Origin: Pontibacillus salicampi | GTDB taxonomy: Bacteria > Bacillota > Bacilli > Bacillales > BH030062 | NCBI RefSeq assembly: GCF_042434395.1 | Contig: NZ_JBHLTP010000011.1 | Span: 62,001-126,000 of the forward strand | DNA: 64,000 bases | Direction: 5' to 3' | In this document: one piece after another, positions 26,433 through 36,166 of the stretch | How positions within the stretch are numbered: the stretch's first letter is position 1 | Layout of the letters: every line of letters begins with the position of its first letter | The notes under the pieces: model-generated | Database searches by the model: none | What the model saw: the letters and a program-made list of their open reading frames with translations, nothing else | Told to the model about the DNA's origin: nothing | Position numbers and translations under genes: made by a program

Positions 26433-26684
26433 TTAAGGCTTGTTGTTTTTCAATTGTTGTTCTCCCATCCTGACTAGCTCTCTCACCATATTACCACCAA
26501 GGCTTCCTCCCTGCTGTCCCGCTTCTCTAGACGTCAGGTTCCCCTTATCTGTTTGAGAGGGTACAGCATTTTCGTGTGCAGTCTTCCTATTCCCTTGACT
26601 TATTTCTTTTCTCTCTATGATGCTCGCTTTTAACGAATCCATACCAGCTCGTGCTTCTGGTACTAAAAGCTTATTGTTAGCCAA
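26433..26684 (-). CDS. Alpha/beta-type small acid-soluble spore protein
   Basis: The 83-residue protein has the two conserved SASP blocks: LLVPEARAGMDSLKASI near the start and GNLTSREAGQQGGSLGGNMV towards the end, followed by RELVRMGEQQL. Such proteins coat spore DNA and protect it from UV and heat. The usual germination-protease site (E-I-A/G-x-E/D) is not clear here: the corresponding region reads IIERKEISQGN. The start is a TTG at 26684 with AGGAGGG at the right distance; the frame continues upstream to 26753 without support. Expression in the forespore is expected from the family. Confidence 0.85.
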   Translation of the reverse strand: MANNKLLVPEARAGMDSLKASIIERKEISQGNRKTAHENAVPSQTDKGNLTSREAGQQGGSLGGNMVRELVRMGEQQLKNNKP

Positions 26685-26744
26685 TTGTTTTCCCTCCTTT
26701 CTATTTTGGTATTCCTCATGGTTTCCAAGGTATTCGTGGTAAAT

Positions 26745-26778
26745 GAAAGACACGCTCTATTGGCAGAACGTGTCTTTC
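26745..26778 (-). terminator. Terminator of the siderophore operon
   Basis: A 14-bp stem with one mismatch (GAAAGACACGTTCT / AGAGCGTGTCTTTC on the minus strand) lies ten bases after the last siderophore gene. Confidence 0.8.
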
Positions 26779-26787
26779 AAAGTAATT

Positions 26788-28596
26788 CTATAACGTTTGC
26801 TTCACTACTGCATGAAGCGGATTGGTAACATATCCAAATTCTGATGCGTGAGGTCGATCATCCCCATCGTCATAACCATACTCGACCATTCGATTTCGAT
26901 TTAAACAAAGCTTAGTGAAACGAGGACGAAGCAGGTCAAATAGCTCAAACCTTTCCTTCAGCTCAGGGAAGCGCTTCTGATACGAAAGAATGGTTTCCCC
27001 AATAATTTCCCAGAACCTCTCCTCTTTCAAGCTGGTATGTCGATCTAAAATATCAGCCAGATAACGATTGTGACACACGAATAAGCCAGTAAAGATAAAT
27101 TGACATAATCCTTCAGGGGGCTCGCTGCGCAGCACACCCTTTAGGTTTTTAGAAACTCGATCCAGCGCTGGAATTGGCTGATCACTTATATTTACATCAT
27201 CCACAAAGTCTTTAATCGCTAATCGGTGAGGGCGGTTATCTTTTAGGACAAGTACTGTATTTTGTCCATGTGGGGAGAATACCGTGCCATATTGATATAA
27301 GAAATGCAATAAAGGTGGTAATACAACCTGAAACATTTGTTCCACCCATTCCTCTGTAGTTAATCCAGAGCGGTCGATTTGCTCTAGGACATATGGATTC
27401 CCATGTATGTCTTCATACAATAGAGCTGCCAACGTAATAGCCTCTTCACCTTCTTCTAAATAGGTGAAAATGCTTTCCCGCCATATAACACCTAGCATTT
27501 CCAGAAACTGATAAGGAGCTCCATTTAGACTTGTGTAATTAGGATGATCTGCATTGACGCTTGCTACTTCCCCAGGTAAAATAATTCTGCATTCCTCTTG
27601 CAGGAAGGAATCCTGATTTCTTATACCTTGAATGAATTGAGTAATTTCAGGAGCCAGGACCGTTCGCTCTCCTGGTAGTCCACGATAAACCAATGTGTTC
27701 AAGATACTCATTGGCACTTTCACATGATGCTTTAGTGCTTTATCCTGGTTAACAAAGGTTCGCACAGATTGTTGTGGTAAATAAGCGTCATTTCCCTTTC
27801 CAAGGTACACAAGCTGATGGAAGGCTATTTGCTCAGCGTATAGAGGGATAATCGTTTCCTCCCACTGCCACTCATGGACAGGAATAAAGTAATAATCAGC
27901 GGCAGCCCTTCCTTTTTCAGCTAACACATCACAAAATGACTGATATTGGCTTTCCCCTAATTCGTTTCTTACAAATTCATGATGGTCAATACCCGGTACA
28001 GCATGGAAAGTTGCTTGTTCTTTATGAACAGCAATCCAATATAGCTGTGTCATCCGCTTATGCTCCGGGGCATATTCTACATAGTCTCGATAAGAAAAAC
28101 CAATTCTCCCTTTATTGTATGTGATCCATGGGTGTCCTTCCATTTCAGCTTCTATATCGGAATAGCTCATCCCAACTAAGTCTGCTGCCGATCGATACTG
28201 CTTTTTATCAAGAATATGAACATCAGCTAGTAGGGTATGCTTATATTCTTTTATAAGATAAGCTGTTGTTTCTGGAGTCATCCCTAAGTAAGGCTGTAAA
28301 TCTAACAACAGCTCTATTGCATCATCAGCCTCCTTCCAACCTTCTTCGCTATATCGTTGAATAGAGCTTGGATCCACATATAAGGAATCCATTAAGCGAC
28401 GCTTTCCAGTAAACCTGTATTCCGCGTTAGGAGGAATCTTCACATGAAAAGTACTTGCACTCACTTCCTCTGGAAATATCATTTCCTCATAGGTGAATTC
28501 TGCCAACATTTTTGCAACAAGCTTACGATTGGCATCCTTCCACAAATGGGATTGCAGAACCTTATTTATTCTTGTATGTAGAAAATCATTATTCAT
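26788..28596 (-). CDS. rhbF: IucA/IucC-family NRPS-independent siderophore synthetase, second copy (RhbF-like)
   Basis: The 602-residue protein belongs to the NIS synthetase family. It has the N-terminal GHPWITYNKGRIGFSYRDY region for ATP/carboxylate binding, YFIPVHEWQWEE, and a C-terminal FhuF-like part with KDFVDDVNISDQ and FVCHNRYL. These enzymes adenylate citrate and join it to a hydroxamate amine. By position it equals RhbF, expected to add the second N-hydroxy-N-acyl-diaminopropane arm. The codon at 28596 is preferred over 28602, which abuts the GGGGAG site. Last gene of the operon. Confidence 0.9.
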   Translation of the reverse strand: MNNDFLHTRINKVLQSHLWKDANRKLVAKMLAEFTYEEMIFPEEVSASTFHVKIPPNAEYRFTGKRRLMDSLYVDPSSIQRYSEEGWKEADDAIELLLDLQPYLGMTPETTAYLIKEYKHTLLADVHILDKKQYRSAADLVGMSYSDIEAEMEGHPWITYNKGRIGFSYRDYVEYAPEHKRMTQLYWIAVHKEQATFHAVPGIDHHEFVRNELGESQYQSFCDVLAEKGRAAADYYFIPVHEWQWEETIIPLYAEQIAFHQLVYLGKGNDAYLPQQSVRTFVNQDKALKHHVKVPMSILNTLVYRGLPGERTVLAPEITQFIQGIRNQDSFLQEECRIILPGEVASVNADHPNYTSLNGAPYQFLEMLGVIWRESIFTYLEEGEEAITLAALLYEDIHGNPYVLEQIDRSGLTTEEWVEQMFQVVLPPLLHFLYQYGTVFSPHGQNTVLVLKDNRPHRLAIKDFVDDVNISDQPIPALDRVSKNLKGVLRSEPPEGLCQFIFTGLFVCHNRYLADILDRHTSLKEERFWEIIGETILSYQKRFPELKERFELFDLLRPRFTKLCLNRNRMVEYGYDDGDDRPHASEFGYVTNPLHAVVKQTL

Positions 28597-28625
28597 CTCC
28601 ATCTCCCCTTTCCAGATTATAAGGC

Positions 28626-29933
28626 CTATTTCGTAAGAACAGCACTTTCTTCTAGTCCAAACTGCTGAAAGACATTTTTGCTTCGTATGGTAAACACTTC
28701 TCTACCAACTATTTGATTAATAATAGTGGCGTTGCGATAAGCACCAAGGCCAAGGTCCGGTGCCCCAACACCGTGTGTATGCATTTCTCCGTTCTGGATA
28801 AACAGATTACCTACTCTTTCCTTCACTGTTTTTACTTCATAATGCTGACTTATAATCGGACGACCTAACTCATCCTCTTCCAGATCCGCTTTTATCCCAG
28901 GGAATGGAAGAGAAGCTGGGGATTGGTATCCTGTAGCCGCTATGACATAATCAGATTCCGTCATAAATTCTCTTTCCTGCTCCCACTGGTACCCTTCCAA
29001 ACATAGTTTTCCATTAGCAGAGGTAATATCCATAATAGACGTTTTTGCTTGTAATCGAACGTCTAACGGTGCGTTATCTATGGATCGTTCATACAGAAGA
29101 TGATATATTTCTGCTATCGTATCAGCGCTAATCCCTTTATAGAGCAAATCCTGCTTTGGTAATACAGCATCCTTCTTCTCCTGCTCCAGCTGATAAAAAT
29201 AATTTGTGTACTCCGGTGAAAAATGCTCCAAACCAAGCTTGGAGTATTCCATAGGGAAGAATCCTTTTGATCTTGTGTACCACTCTAGTGTATAGCCATG
29301 TTCCTTCTGTTCTGTTAACAAAGTTAAAAATACCTCTGCGGCACTTTGTCCTGACCCGATTACAGTAATGTGATTGGCATTTCTAAGTTCCTGCTGCCTT
29401 TCTGCAAAGGATGCAGAATGAAACACCTTATCAGATGAAGCTGCATGCCAATTAGGAACAGATGGCTCTGTACCCATACCAAATACAACATGACGAGCTT
29501 TATACGTTAGTATAGTTCCGCCCCGCTTAGCAGTAACACGGTATGTTTCCGTATCATTGTCCCATTCTACGTCTGTTACGGTAGTATCAAATTGACAGGA
29601 AGATAGCTGCTCAGAAACCCATTGACAATAAGCATTATATTCTTTTCTTGGAATATGAAATGACTCTAGAAAGTAAAAGGAATATAATCGTCCCTTGTCA
29701 TGTAAATAGGAAAGGAAGCTAAAACGGCTTGAAGGATGGGCCATTGTAACAAGATCGGCAAGAAACGGCACTTGTAACGTTGTCCCTTCTAATAAAAGCC
29801 CAGGATGCCACTGAAAAAAAGGCTTACGCTCTATAAAGAGCGTATTTACATCCTCTACATCTGCCGTTAACGCAGCCATCCCTAAGTTAAATGGACCTAA
29901 TCCAACTCCAATAACGTCATACGTTTGTGTCAT
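28626..29933 (-). CDS. rhbE: N-hydroxylating monooxygenase (lysine N6-hydroxylase/ornithine oxygenase family, RhbE-like)
   Basis: The 435-residue flavoprotein has the FAD site GVGLGPFNLGMAAL, the NADPH site VIGSGQSAAEVFLTLL and the terminal ATGYQSPAS motif of microbial N-hydroxylases. In this context the substrate should be 1,3-diaminopropane, made by the two upstream enzymes, rather than lysine or ornithine. The gene overlaps the acetyltransferase gene by 17 bases, so the two are cotranslated. FAD is bound non-covalently in the cytoplasm. Confidence 0.92.
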   Translation of the reverse strand: MTQTYDVIGVGLGPFNLGMAALTADVEDVNTLFIERKPFFQWHPGLLLEGTTLQVPFLADLVTMAHPSSRFSFLSYLHDKGRLYSFYFLESFHIPRKEYNAYCQWVSEQLSSCQFDTTVTDVEWDNDTETYRVTAKRGGTILTYKARHVVFGMGTEPSVPNWHAASSDKVFHSASFAERQQELRNANHITVIGSGQSAAEVFLTLLTEQKEHGYTLEWYTRSKGFFPMEYSKLGLEHFSPEYTNYFYQLEQEKKDAVLPKQDLLYKGISADTIAEIYHLLYERSIDNAPLDVRLQAKTSIMDITSANGKLCLEGYQWEQEREFMTESDYVIAATGYQSPASLPFPGIKADLEEDELGRPIISQHYEVKTVKERVGNLFIQNGEMHTHGVGAPDLGLGAYRNATIINQIVGREVFTIRSKNVFQQFGLEESAVLTK

Positions 29934-30495
29934 GCAGCAATCTCTCCCATCGTTGTTGAAATACGGATTGATGACAAATCATTAATCTAGCCTCTTTGTC
30001 TGGTAAGGAAAGCTGGCCCTTGCTTTCATATCCGCATTTCCCAAATATATAAATCATTTTGTCATTCCGGCTATCTGGCTCCGCTATTACCCGATTAGTA
30101 CCATTTGTATTCAGTACATGTTCTGTTAAAAGGCGGAGCATTGGTAAAGCATATCCTTGCCCTAGATACTCTTGTTTACCGATAAGAAGATGAATCCCCT
30201 GGTCACCCTTTTCCACTTCATAATAGCTTCCAATAGAATCTCTCTCACACCAATATGTCTCCCAATAGCTCATCGGTACTCCATCTATTTCACCAATCCA
30301 TAATGTTTGATGTGTATCTGCCAATAACGATTTAAGATGACTTTTGTATTGCTCTAACGGCATGTTCTGCTGCCAAAAAGGAATCACGTGCTCTTCCTGG
30401 TGCCAGCTGTGCAGTCTTTCAACATCCTCTTCCCACTTCACTTCTCGAAAGGAAATGGTTTGTTCTAATTGGCGGTCAAAAACTTGTGGTCTCAT
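29917..30495 (-). CDS. rhbD: Siderophore hydroxylamine acyltransferase (IucB/AlcB family, RhbD-like)
   Basis: The 192-residue GNAT-type protein has the AlcB signature: EEHVIPFWQQN for substrate binding, GDQGIHLLIGKQEYLGQGYALPMLRLL as the acyl-CoA loop, and IAEPDSRNDKMIYIFGKCGY. It acetylates the hydroxylamine formed by RhbE. It sits between the first synthetase and the monooxygenase, as in rhizobactin 1021. It overlaps the gene on either side by about 20 bases. A paralog lies at 36150. Confidence 0.9.
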   Translation of the reverse strand: MRPQVFDRQLEQTISFREVKWEEDVERLHSWHQEEHVIPFWQQNMPLEQYKSHLKSLLADTHQTLWIGEIDGVPMSYWETYWCERDSIGSYYEVEKGDQGIHLLIGKQEYLGQGYALPMLRLLTEHVLNTNGTNRVIAEPDSRNDKMIYIFGKCGYESKGQLSLPDKEARLMICHQSVFQQRWERLLHDTNV

Positions 30496-32305
30496 AAACT
30501 GACTCCTTTAGCTGATAGAGTGGATTCGGGATATGAGTATAAACAGATTGTGTTTCCATTGCTCCTACTAATTCATCCATGTCATAAAATCGAGTAAGCA
30601 AATTTCCTTTCGCTGCAATAGTAGCATCCGATAATAAACTATCTACAAGACTCGATGGATGTTGCTTATCCACCGGCAGCTCCTCTAAATATGTTCTCAA
30701 AATGACAAGGAGAACATCCTCCTCAATTAGGTCTGCTGTACCAAACGCATTAATTAGTCCAAAGATATGATTAACAAAGAAATAGTAGCGCAAACGCTCG
30801 TCTCCAACATCATCTGCACAAACCGTATCGCTTTTTTCATTAAAACCTGGAATAAGCTTCTCTAAACGCTCTTGTTGGGATTTCACAAAGTAATACCCTT
30901 GATTATCTCGATAATAAAATGATTTGGGATACCCATCCTCTAAGGTCACCACACTATTTTGCTGGTGAGCTTCCGGTGCAATGCCTTTGTTAAGATAAAG
31001 CCACATAATTGGGGAAAAAGAAATATCTAAATAACGACGGAACCATTCCTCACTAATGACAGCTGTAGATTGCCCCTTTCTAATAGCGATGTCGTGAATA
31101 ATGGTATGGAGCCTGGACCGATTCCCTTCCATGGCATCTTGGCACAATGCAACAACCGGTGTTGCTTGTTTCGCCTTCTCTCCCATAAACGGATTTTCCC
31201 GCAGAATAACCTCAAAGCCTGTTTCCTTGTTCCCATTTAGCTTCAATGTTAGGAAGGCTGGATCAGACATTATGGCAAAGTCAGGGTATTTCGATTGGAG
31301 CTCTTCCCCTATCTCACTGTCTAATATCTTCCTCACTTCTACTCCTCTCTCTAATTCCTTCCATAAATTTGCTCTGACTGAGTTTGTAATCTTAATATTC
31401 AGGGAGAACTTGAACATATACGGAACCTCTGGATGATATACGGTGCGTAGAGAGGACGTTGGATAGAATTCTCTCCCCATTTGCCCAAGATCCTCTACTA
31501 TCCCTTGTAAAATAAGCTCTTTAATTTCTGGCTTCTCTTTAACAAAAACAGCTTGCCAAGGATGAAGCGGAATGACCGTATAGCTGTCTTGTTGAGCATA
31601 TTGGTGCTTGATACATTCATCCATTTCTGGATCCATCCACATCATTTGCTTTATTAAATCTGTTGAGGATGAATGGAGTGCAGAATGTTCGTATGCCCAC
31701 TCTTTCGGGATACGGAAGTAATGAAGCTGAAATGCCCCTTTTAACTCCGGAGAATAGTGCAGTGTTTCCGTATCAGAAAACCCTTGTCTACTTTTAGGGG
31801 TCGGGTGAAGCAAATGACCGAATAGAAGCGATTGTTCTGCTTCCTGGAAAGTAAAATCCCGATTATACAATGCAGCTTGATCTTCACTGCGATAGTCCAA
31901 AATAGTTTCCATCATTTGTTCACTCTGAATTATTCGAAGCATCAGCTCATCAACAGCTGATTGTGCGGATGTGTGAGCCCCTAATGCAAGTTCTTTAGTT
32001 GTAAGCTGTACGAGCGTTACATAATCGAGAGGTAATAATCCTCCATCTCCCATTTGATAGTACACATCCTGTTTAGAGAAAAGATGACGTTGAGTCTTTG
32101 ACCAGTAGGTAAGCCCTACATACAAGGTAATCTTCTGCTTCTCTAACCGGCATAGTAACCACTCATCAGCTTTTCCTATAGACTCTACGGCAGGCAGTTC
32201 CTTACGCTCTACTTTCTCCCCTAGCCCTGTCTCTCTAAGAAAACAGTTGAAGTAGCTTTGAAAAGTTGCATGCTCGGCTATACTCTTTAGTTTGTTTTGC
32301 TCCAC
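30476..32305 (-). CDS. rhbC: IucA/IucC-family siderophore synthetase, first copy (RhbC-like)
   Basis: The 609-residue NIS synthetase has GHLLHPTPKSRQGFS, the IPLHPWQAVF motif, SLRTVYHPEVPYMFKFSLNIKITNSVR (ATP/carboxylate site) and the FhuF-like end FFVNHIFGLINAFG. It should couple citrate to the first hydroxamate arm. It overlaps the decarboxylase gene by 19 bases and starts at GTG behind GGAGGCGGG. Its sequence differs from the second synthetase in the locus along its whole length, so the pair is old and not a recent duplication. Confidence 0.91.
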   Translation of the reverse strand: MEQNKLKSIAEHATFQSYFNCFLRETGLGEKVERKELPAVESIGKADEWLLCRLEKQKITLYVGLTYWSKTQRHLFSKQDVYYQMGDGGLLPLDYVTLVQLTTKELALGAHTSAQSAVDELMLRIIQSEQMMETILDYRSEDQAALYNRDFTFQEAEQSLLFGHLLHPTPKSRQGFSDTETLHYSPELKGAFQLHYFRIPKEWAYEHSALHSSSTDLIKQMMWMDPEMDECIKHQYAQQDSYTVIPLHPWQAVFVKEKPEIKELILQGIVEDLGQMGREFYPTSSLRTVYHPEVPYMFKFSLNIKITNSVRANLWKELERGVEVRKILDSEIGEELQSKYPDFAIMSDPAFLTLKLNGNKETGFEVILRENPFMGEKAKQATPVVALCQDAMEGNRSRLHTIIHDIAIRKGQSTAVISEEWFRRYLDISFSPIMWLYLNKGIAPEAHQQNSVVTLEDGYPKSFYYRDNQGYYFVKSQQERLEKLIPGFNEKSDTVCADDVGDERLRYYFFVNHIFGLINAFGTADLIEEDVLLVILRTYLEELPVDKQHPSSLVDSLLSDATIAAKGNLLTRFYDMDELVGAMETQSVYTHIPNPLYQLKESVYETTSF

Positions 32306-33789
32306 TTTCCCGCCTCCTGTCCAGCGATTATTTTCATAGCTTCTATTACTTCTTCAATGTCTTTGGTTGTAATGGTCGGATTTAGTATTGTCACTTTCAG
32401 ATGTACCTTACCATTTATTCTGGTTCGCGCTATAATTGCTTTTCCACTATTCAAAAGCTCATTCCGTACCGCCAAATTAATAGATTCTGTTTGTTCCTCA
32501 CTCCAGTTCTCTTGATAAAGACGAAAGACGACTGCATTTATTTCAGGTTCATGTATCAATTGGAATGCTTCTTCCTGTTCCAGTTGACTAGCAATATATT
32601 GAGCATTTATTAATGTGGAATTTATCATGGAAGCTAGCGTTTCTGTACCAACTACTTGTAACGACATAAATAACTTCAGTGCATCAAACCGCCTGGTTGT
32701 CATCACCGACTTCTGAACAAGATTAGGAATACCATCTTCTTCATCTTGTTCAGGGTTCAGGTAGTCTGCATGGTGAGTGAGGTAGTGAAAAGAGTTTGCT
32801 TGCTTAACTAGAAATGCCCCGCAGCTGATAGGCTGATAGAACATTTTATGAAAGTCCACCGTTAAGGAATCTGCTTGTTCTACACCTTTCAATTTGCTTC
32901 CATGCTGTTTACTCAATTGCAACGCTCCGCCGTATGCAGCATCTACGTGATACCACATGTCATGCTCAGAAGCTATAGAAGCCATCTCCTCTAAAGGGTC
33001 AATGCTTCCAAAGTCGGTGGTCCCAGCTGTTCCAAATAAGAGAAATGGGATGAGCCCCTCTTCCTTCAAGGATTGAATGGTTTTTTCCAGGTGTGGGATG
33101 GACATTTTATAGGTATCATCTGTAGGAATAGGAACGACCGCTTGTTCTCCAAGTCCAAGCTCAGCAGCAGACTGCTGACAAGTAAAATGAGCTTCTGCCG
33201 AGCATAATATACGTAAAGAGGAACTATTTGGGTGCAGCCCTTTTTGCTTTACATCCCAGCCCCAACGTTTCTTAGAAACAGCTTCCCTGGCAAGTAATAC
33301 CCCCATATAATTAGATTGAGTACCCCCAGTTGTAAAGATTCCATCTCCCTCATCCATATGGTAAATTTCACATAACCAGCGCACCATTTGCTGTTCGATT
33401 GTTGTGGCTGCTCCACTTTGATCCCAGGAATCCATAGATTGATTTAATGCAGTGAGTACTACTTCGGCAGCTAAGGATGGAACAAGAGGAGGACATTGCA
33501 AATGCGCCATTGTAACTGGGTTATGTATTTGAAAGGTATGTTCCATGACACCGTTGCGAACGTTTTGCAAAACTTCGTGTAACTCTTTTCCATTCTTAGA
33601 AACTGATTCTCCAAATAATGTGCGCAATCTTTCTTCTGCTTGCATAGGAGTGGTACCAGAGAAACTTTTCGTCTCTCTGGTCACATGTTGCAGTAACATT
33701 TGTACAGTCTGGTACATCGTATCTTGATAATATTGTGTACTGGAAGGTTCCGCGCTGAGAAACCAACGTTGAAAAGGCCTTTGTCCCAT
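32287..33789 (-). CDS. rhbB: PLP-dependent L-2,4-diaminobutyrate decarboxylase (RhbB-like)
   Basis: The 500-residue group II decarboxylase has GIFTTGGTQSNYMGVLLARE, the PLP-contacting HVDAAYGGALQLS and the Schiff-base Lys in LTVDFHKMFYQPISCGAFL. With the transaminase upstream it makes 1,3-diaminopropane from aspartate semialdehyde via diaminobutyrate. ATG 33789 has AGAGGTG just upstream; a GTG at 33798 is too close to it. Thirteen bases separate it from the transaminase gene. Confidence 0.92.
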   Translation of the reverse strand: MGQRPFQRWFLSAEPSSTQYYQDTMYQTVQMLLQHVTRETKSFSGTTPMQAEERLRTLFGESVSKNGKELHEVLQNVRNGVMEHTFQIHNPVTMAHLQCPPLVPSLAAEVVLTALNQSMDSWDQSGAATTIEQQMVRWLCEIYHMDEGDGIFTTGGTQSNYMGVLLAREAVSKKRWGWDVKQKGLHPNSSSLRILCSAEAHFTCQQSAAELGLGEQAVVPIPTDDTYKMSIPHLEKTIQSLKEEGLIPFLLFGTAGTTDFGSIDPLEEMASIASEHDMWYHVDAAYGGALQLSKQHGSKLKGVEQADSLTVDFHKMFYQPISCGAFLVKQANSFHYLTHHADYLNPEQDEEDGIPNLVQKSVMTTRRFDALKLFMSLQVVGTETLASMINSTLINAQYIASQLEQEEAFQLIHEPEINAVVFRLYQENWSEEQTESINLAVRNELLNSGKAIIARTRINGKVHLKVTILNPTITTKDIEEVIEAMKIIAGQEAGKWSKTN

Positions 33790-33802
33790 GTGCCACACCT
33801 CT

Positions 33803-35152
33803 TTAAACTAATTGTGTTAACAGCTTGTTTTCTGCTGCTTCTACGGCATGATGGAAAATAGAGCTAACTTCCTCCACCTGTTCCTTCGTAATAATTAATG
33901 GCGGTAGAAAGCGTACAACACTTCCATAACGTCCTCCAAGCTCTAATATCAGACCTCGATCAAAGCATTCTTTTTGTATTTGCTTAGCCATTTCAGGATA
34001 TTCTGGATGGCTTCCTATGGAATCAGCGGAAAGAGAAGGATTAACGATTTCTACTCCTATCATTAAACCTCGACCTCTAACGTTCCCGATTGTGTTGGTA
34101 TGCGTTTGAATTTTCTTCAAGTCGTTCATTAGTTGGTCTCCCATTGCTTCCGCATGTCTATCCAGCTGATGCTGCTTCACGTATTGCAGAGTAGCAGTAC
34201 CTGCAGCAATAGCCATCTGATTTCCACGGAATGTCCCTGAATGAGCACCTGGTGCCCACGTATCAAGCTTTTCATCATAAATAACGACGGAAAGCGGAAG
34301 GGTTCCTCCAATTGCTTTTGATAACACAAGCACATCAGGAGTGATATCTGCATGCTCGAAAGCAAACATTTTTCCAGTTCGTCCTATACCGGTTTGTACT
34401 TCATCTAAAATAAGTGGAATTCCTTGTTCTTTGGTAATTCTCCGCATTTCCTTCACCCAATCCGTTGGTGCAGGTACAGCTCCTCCTTCTCCCTGTACCA
34501 GCTCCATGACCATTCCAGCAGGTTTAGGTACACCACCTTCAGGGTTGGTAAGCAACCGCTCAATGTAGTTACTACTAATAGCAGTTCCTTGCTTTCCTCC
34601 AACACCAAATGGACAACGATACGCGTAGGGATACGGAAGGAATTGAACATCCGACATTACATTTGCTACCTTCTCTTTCGGGCCGATATTTCCCATCATA
34701 CCAAGGGCACCATTTGTCATTCCGTGGTAACCTCCCTGGAAAGAAAGCATGCCGCTTCTTCCAGTAGCTGTCTTAACAAGCTTAACGGCGGCTTCTATCG
34801 CGTCAGATCCCGTTGGCCCGCAGAATTGAATCTTGGCACGTTTTGCAAATGCTTCTGGTAAGCTATCATAGATTTCATTTACAAACTCTTCTTTCATTGG
34901 AGTGGTAATATCAAGGGTATGTAGAGGGCGTTGGTGGTGCAGTACATCCTCAATTGCCTCAATTACGACTGGATGATTATGACCTAGCGCAAGCGTTCCA
35001 GCTCCTGCTAAGCAATCTAAATACTTGTTACCTTCTACATCAGTTACATATATCCCATCTGCTTTATCAATAGCTATAGGGATACGCCTAGGATATGACC
35101 TTGCATTGGATTCCCGTTCATTCTGACTCTGTAAATAGGTTTGATTATTCAT
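33803..35152 (-). CDS. rhbA: Diaminobutyrate-2-oxoglutarate transaminase (RhbA-like)
   Basis: The 449-residue class III aminotransferase has CGPTGSDAIEAAVKL, LILDEVQTGIGRTG and the PLP Lys in VLVLSKAIGGTLPLSVVIY. It makes L-2,4-diaminobutyrate from aspartate semialdehyde. Paired with the diaminobutyrate decarboxylase next door, this specifies diaminopropane as the siderophore backbone instead of lysine or ornithine. AAGGAG lies before the ATG at 35152. A Fur box sits 24 bases upstream of the start, so this gene has its own iron-controlled promoter. Confidence 0.92.
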   Translation of the reverse strand: MNNQTYLQSQNERESNARSYPRRIPIAIDKADGIYVTDVEGNKYLDCLAGAGTLALGHNHPVVIEAIEDVLHHQRPLHTLDITTPMKEEFVNEIYDSLPEAFAKRAKIQFCGPTGSDAIEAAVKLVKTATGRSGMLSFQGGYHGMTNGALGMMGNIGPKEKVANVMSDVQFLPYPYAYRCPFGVGGKQGTAISSNYIERLLTNPEGGVPKPAGMVMELVQGEGGAVPAPTDWVKEMRRITKEQGIPLILDEVQTGIGRTGKMFAFEHADITPDVLVLSKAIGGTLPLSVVIYDEKLDTWAPGAHSGTFRGNQMAIAAGTATLQYVKQHQLDRHAEAMGDQLMNDLKKIQTHTNTIGNVRGRGLMIGVEIVNPSLSADSIGSHPEYPEMAKQIQKECFDRGLILELGGRYGSVVRFLPPLIITKEQVEEVSSIFHHAVEAAENKLLTQLV

Positions 35153-35175
35153 GTTCTCATCTCCTTGCGTTTTTA

Positions 35176-35190
35176 TGATAATAATATTCA
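35176..35190. promoter_or_regulatory. Fur box in front of the rhbA-F operon
   Basis: TGATAATAATATTCA matches the 7-1-7 Fur consensus at 12 of 14 fixed positions. A second, overlapping half-site (TTCATTCTCA) extends it on the right. It lies between the esterase gene and rhbA. Confidence 0.72.
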
Positions 35191-35206
35191 TTCTCAATCA
35201 AATAGA

Positions 35207-36166
35207 TTAAACGACCCCTGATTCTTTCTGTATGCTTCGCTTAAGCTGAGACAACATCGAATCAACTGCTTCTTTTGCCTTCTTTACTTCTCCCATCATA
35301 TTAATAAAACTGTGAACTAACGAGGTGAAGTGAAGATGGTTTACTTCCACTCCATGTGAATCGAGCATCTCAGCATAAGCAGCACCTTCACTACGTAATG
35401 GGTCGTATTCTGCCGTAACTATTAATGCTGTTGGAAGCCCTTTCGGGTCCTCCACTTGTAAAGGGGAGGCAAGGGGGTGCAATCCGGCCTCTTCATTTGG
35501 TAAATAATGATTCCAGAACCATTTCATTTTCTCGGTTGTTAAATTATATGTGAAGTTCTCTCGATAAGATGGGGTGTCAAAATGAAAGTTCGTAACAGGT
35601 GTTATGAGAAATTGATGATGAACATCAGCTACTTCTCGATCTCTCAACATAATAGTTAATGCTGCTGCTATATTTGCGCCAGAGGATTCTCCTCCAACTC
35701 CTAGTCTAGTTATGTCCCCTTTATGAATGGATTTATGTCGCGTCACCCACTCCACCACATCTAATGCATCCTCTAAAGGAGCAGGAAATGGGTTCTCCGG
35801 TGAAAGTCGATATCCAACAGAAATAACGATACCATTTATCTCTTTCGCCATGTATCTGCAGAATGAATCAACACTATCGATATGACCGAATACCCAGCCT
35901 CCTCCATGGAAGAACAGCTCTATTGGAGCTTCTTCCAGATTAGTTGGACGATAAATGCGAATTGGTATAGAATGCTTACCTATTTCAAACTGAAGAACGT
36001 TGATTCCTTCCACATCTAGGGGAGTAAAAAAAGCTCTTGCTTCCTCGTAATAATATCGGGACATCTCAGGCGTTGTAGCAGCTAATGGTGGGTGTTCTAA
36101 TTCCTTCATCCGCCTACCGATTTTGTTCAATAGCTGTATGGTTTCCTGATCAACTTCCTTTCTCAA
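35207..36166 (-). CDS. HSL-family alpha/beta hydrolase in the siderophore locus
   Basis: The 319-residue esterase has the hormone-sensitive-lipase oxyanion motif FFHGGGWVFG, nucleophile elbow GVGGESSGANIAAAL, Asp in TAEYDPLRSEG and His in VHSFINM. All catalytic residues are present, and no signal peptide is visible, so it acts in the cytoplasm. It begins at a TTG with GGAGGAAG upstream and overlaps the acyltransferase gene by 17 bases, so the two are one unit. Position suggests a role in siderophore tailoring or in release of iron from the siderophore, but HSL esterases are not standard for either. Confidence 0.82.
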   Translation of the reverse strand: MRKEVDQETIQLLNKIGRRMKELEHPPLAATTPEMSRYYYEEARAFFTPLDVEGINVLQFEIGKHSIPIRIYRPTNLEEAPIELFFHGGGWVFGHIDSVDSFCRYMAKEINGIVISVGYRLSPENPFPAPLEDALDVVEWVTRHKSIHKGDITRLGVGGESSGANIAAALTIMLRDREVADVHHQFLITPVTNFHFDTPSYRENFTYNLTTEKMKWFWNHYLPNEEAGLHPLASPLQVEDPKGLPTALIVTAEYDPLRSEGAAYAEMLDSHGVEVNHLHFTSLVHSFINMMGEVKKAKEAVDSMLSQLKRSIQKESGVV

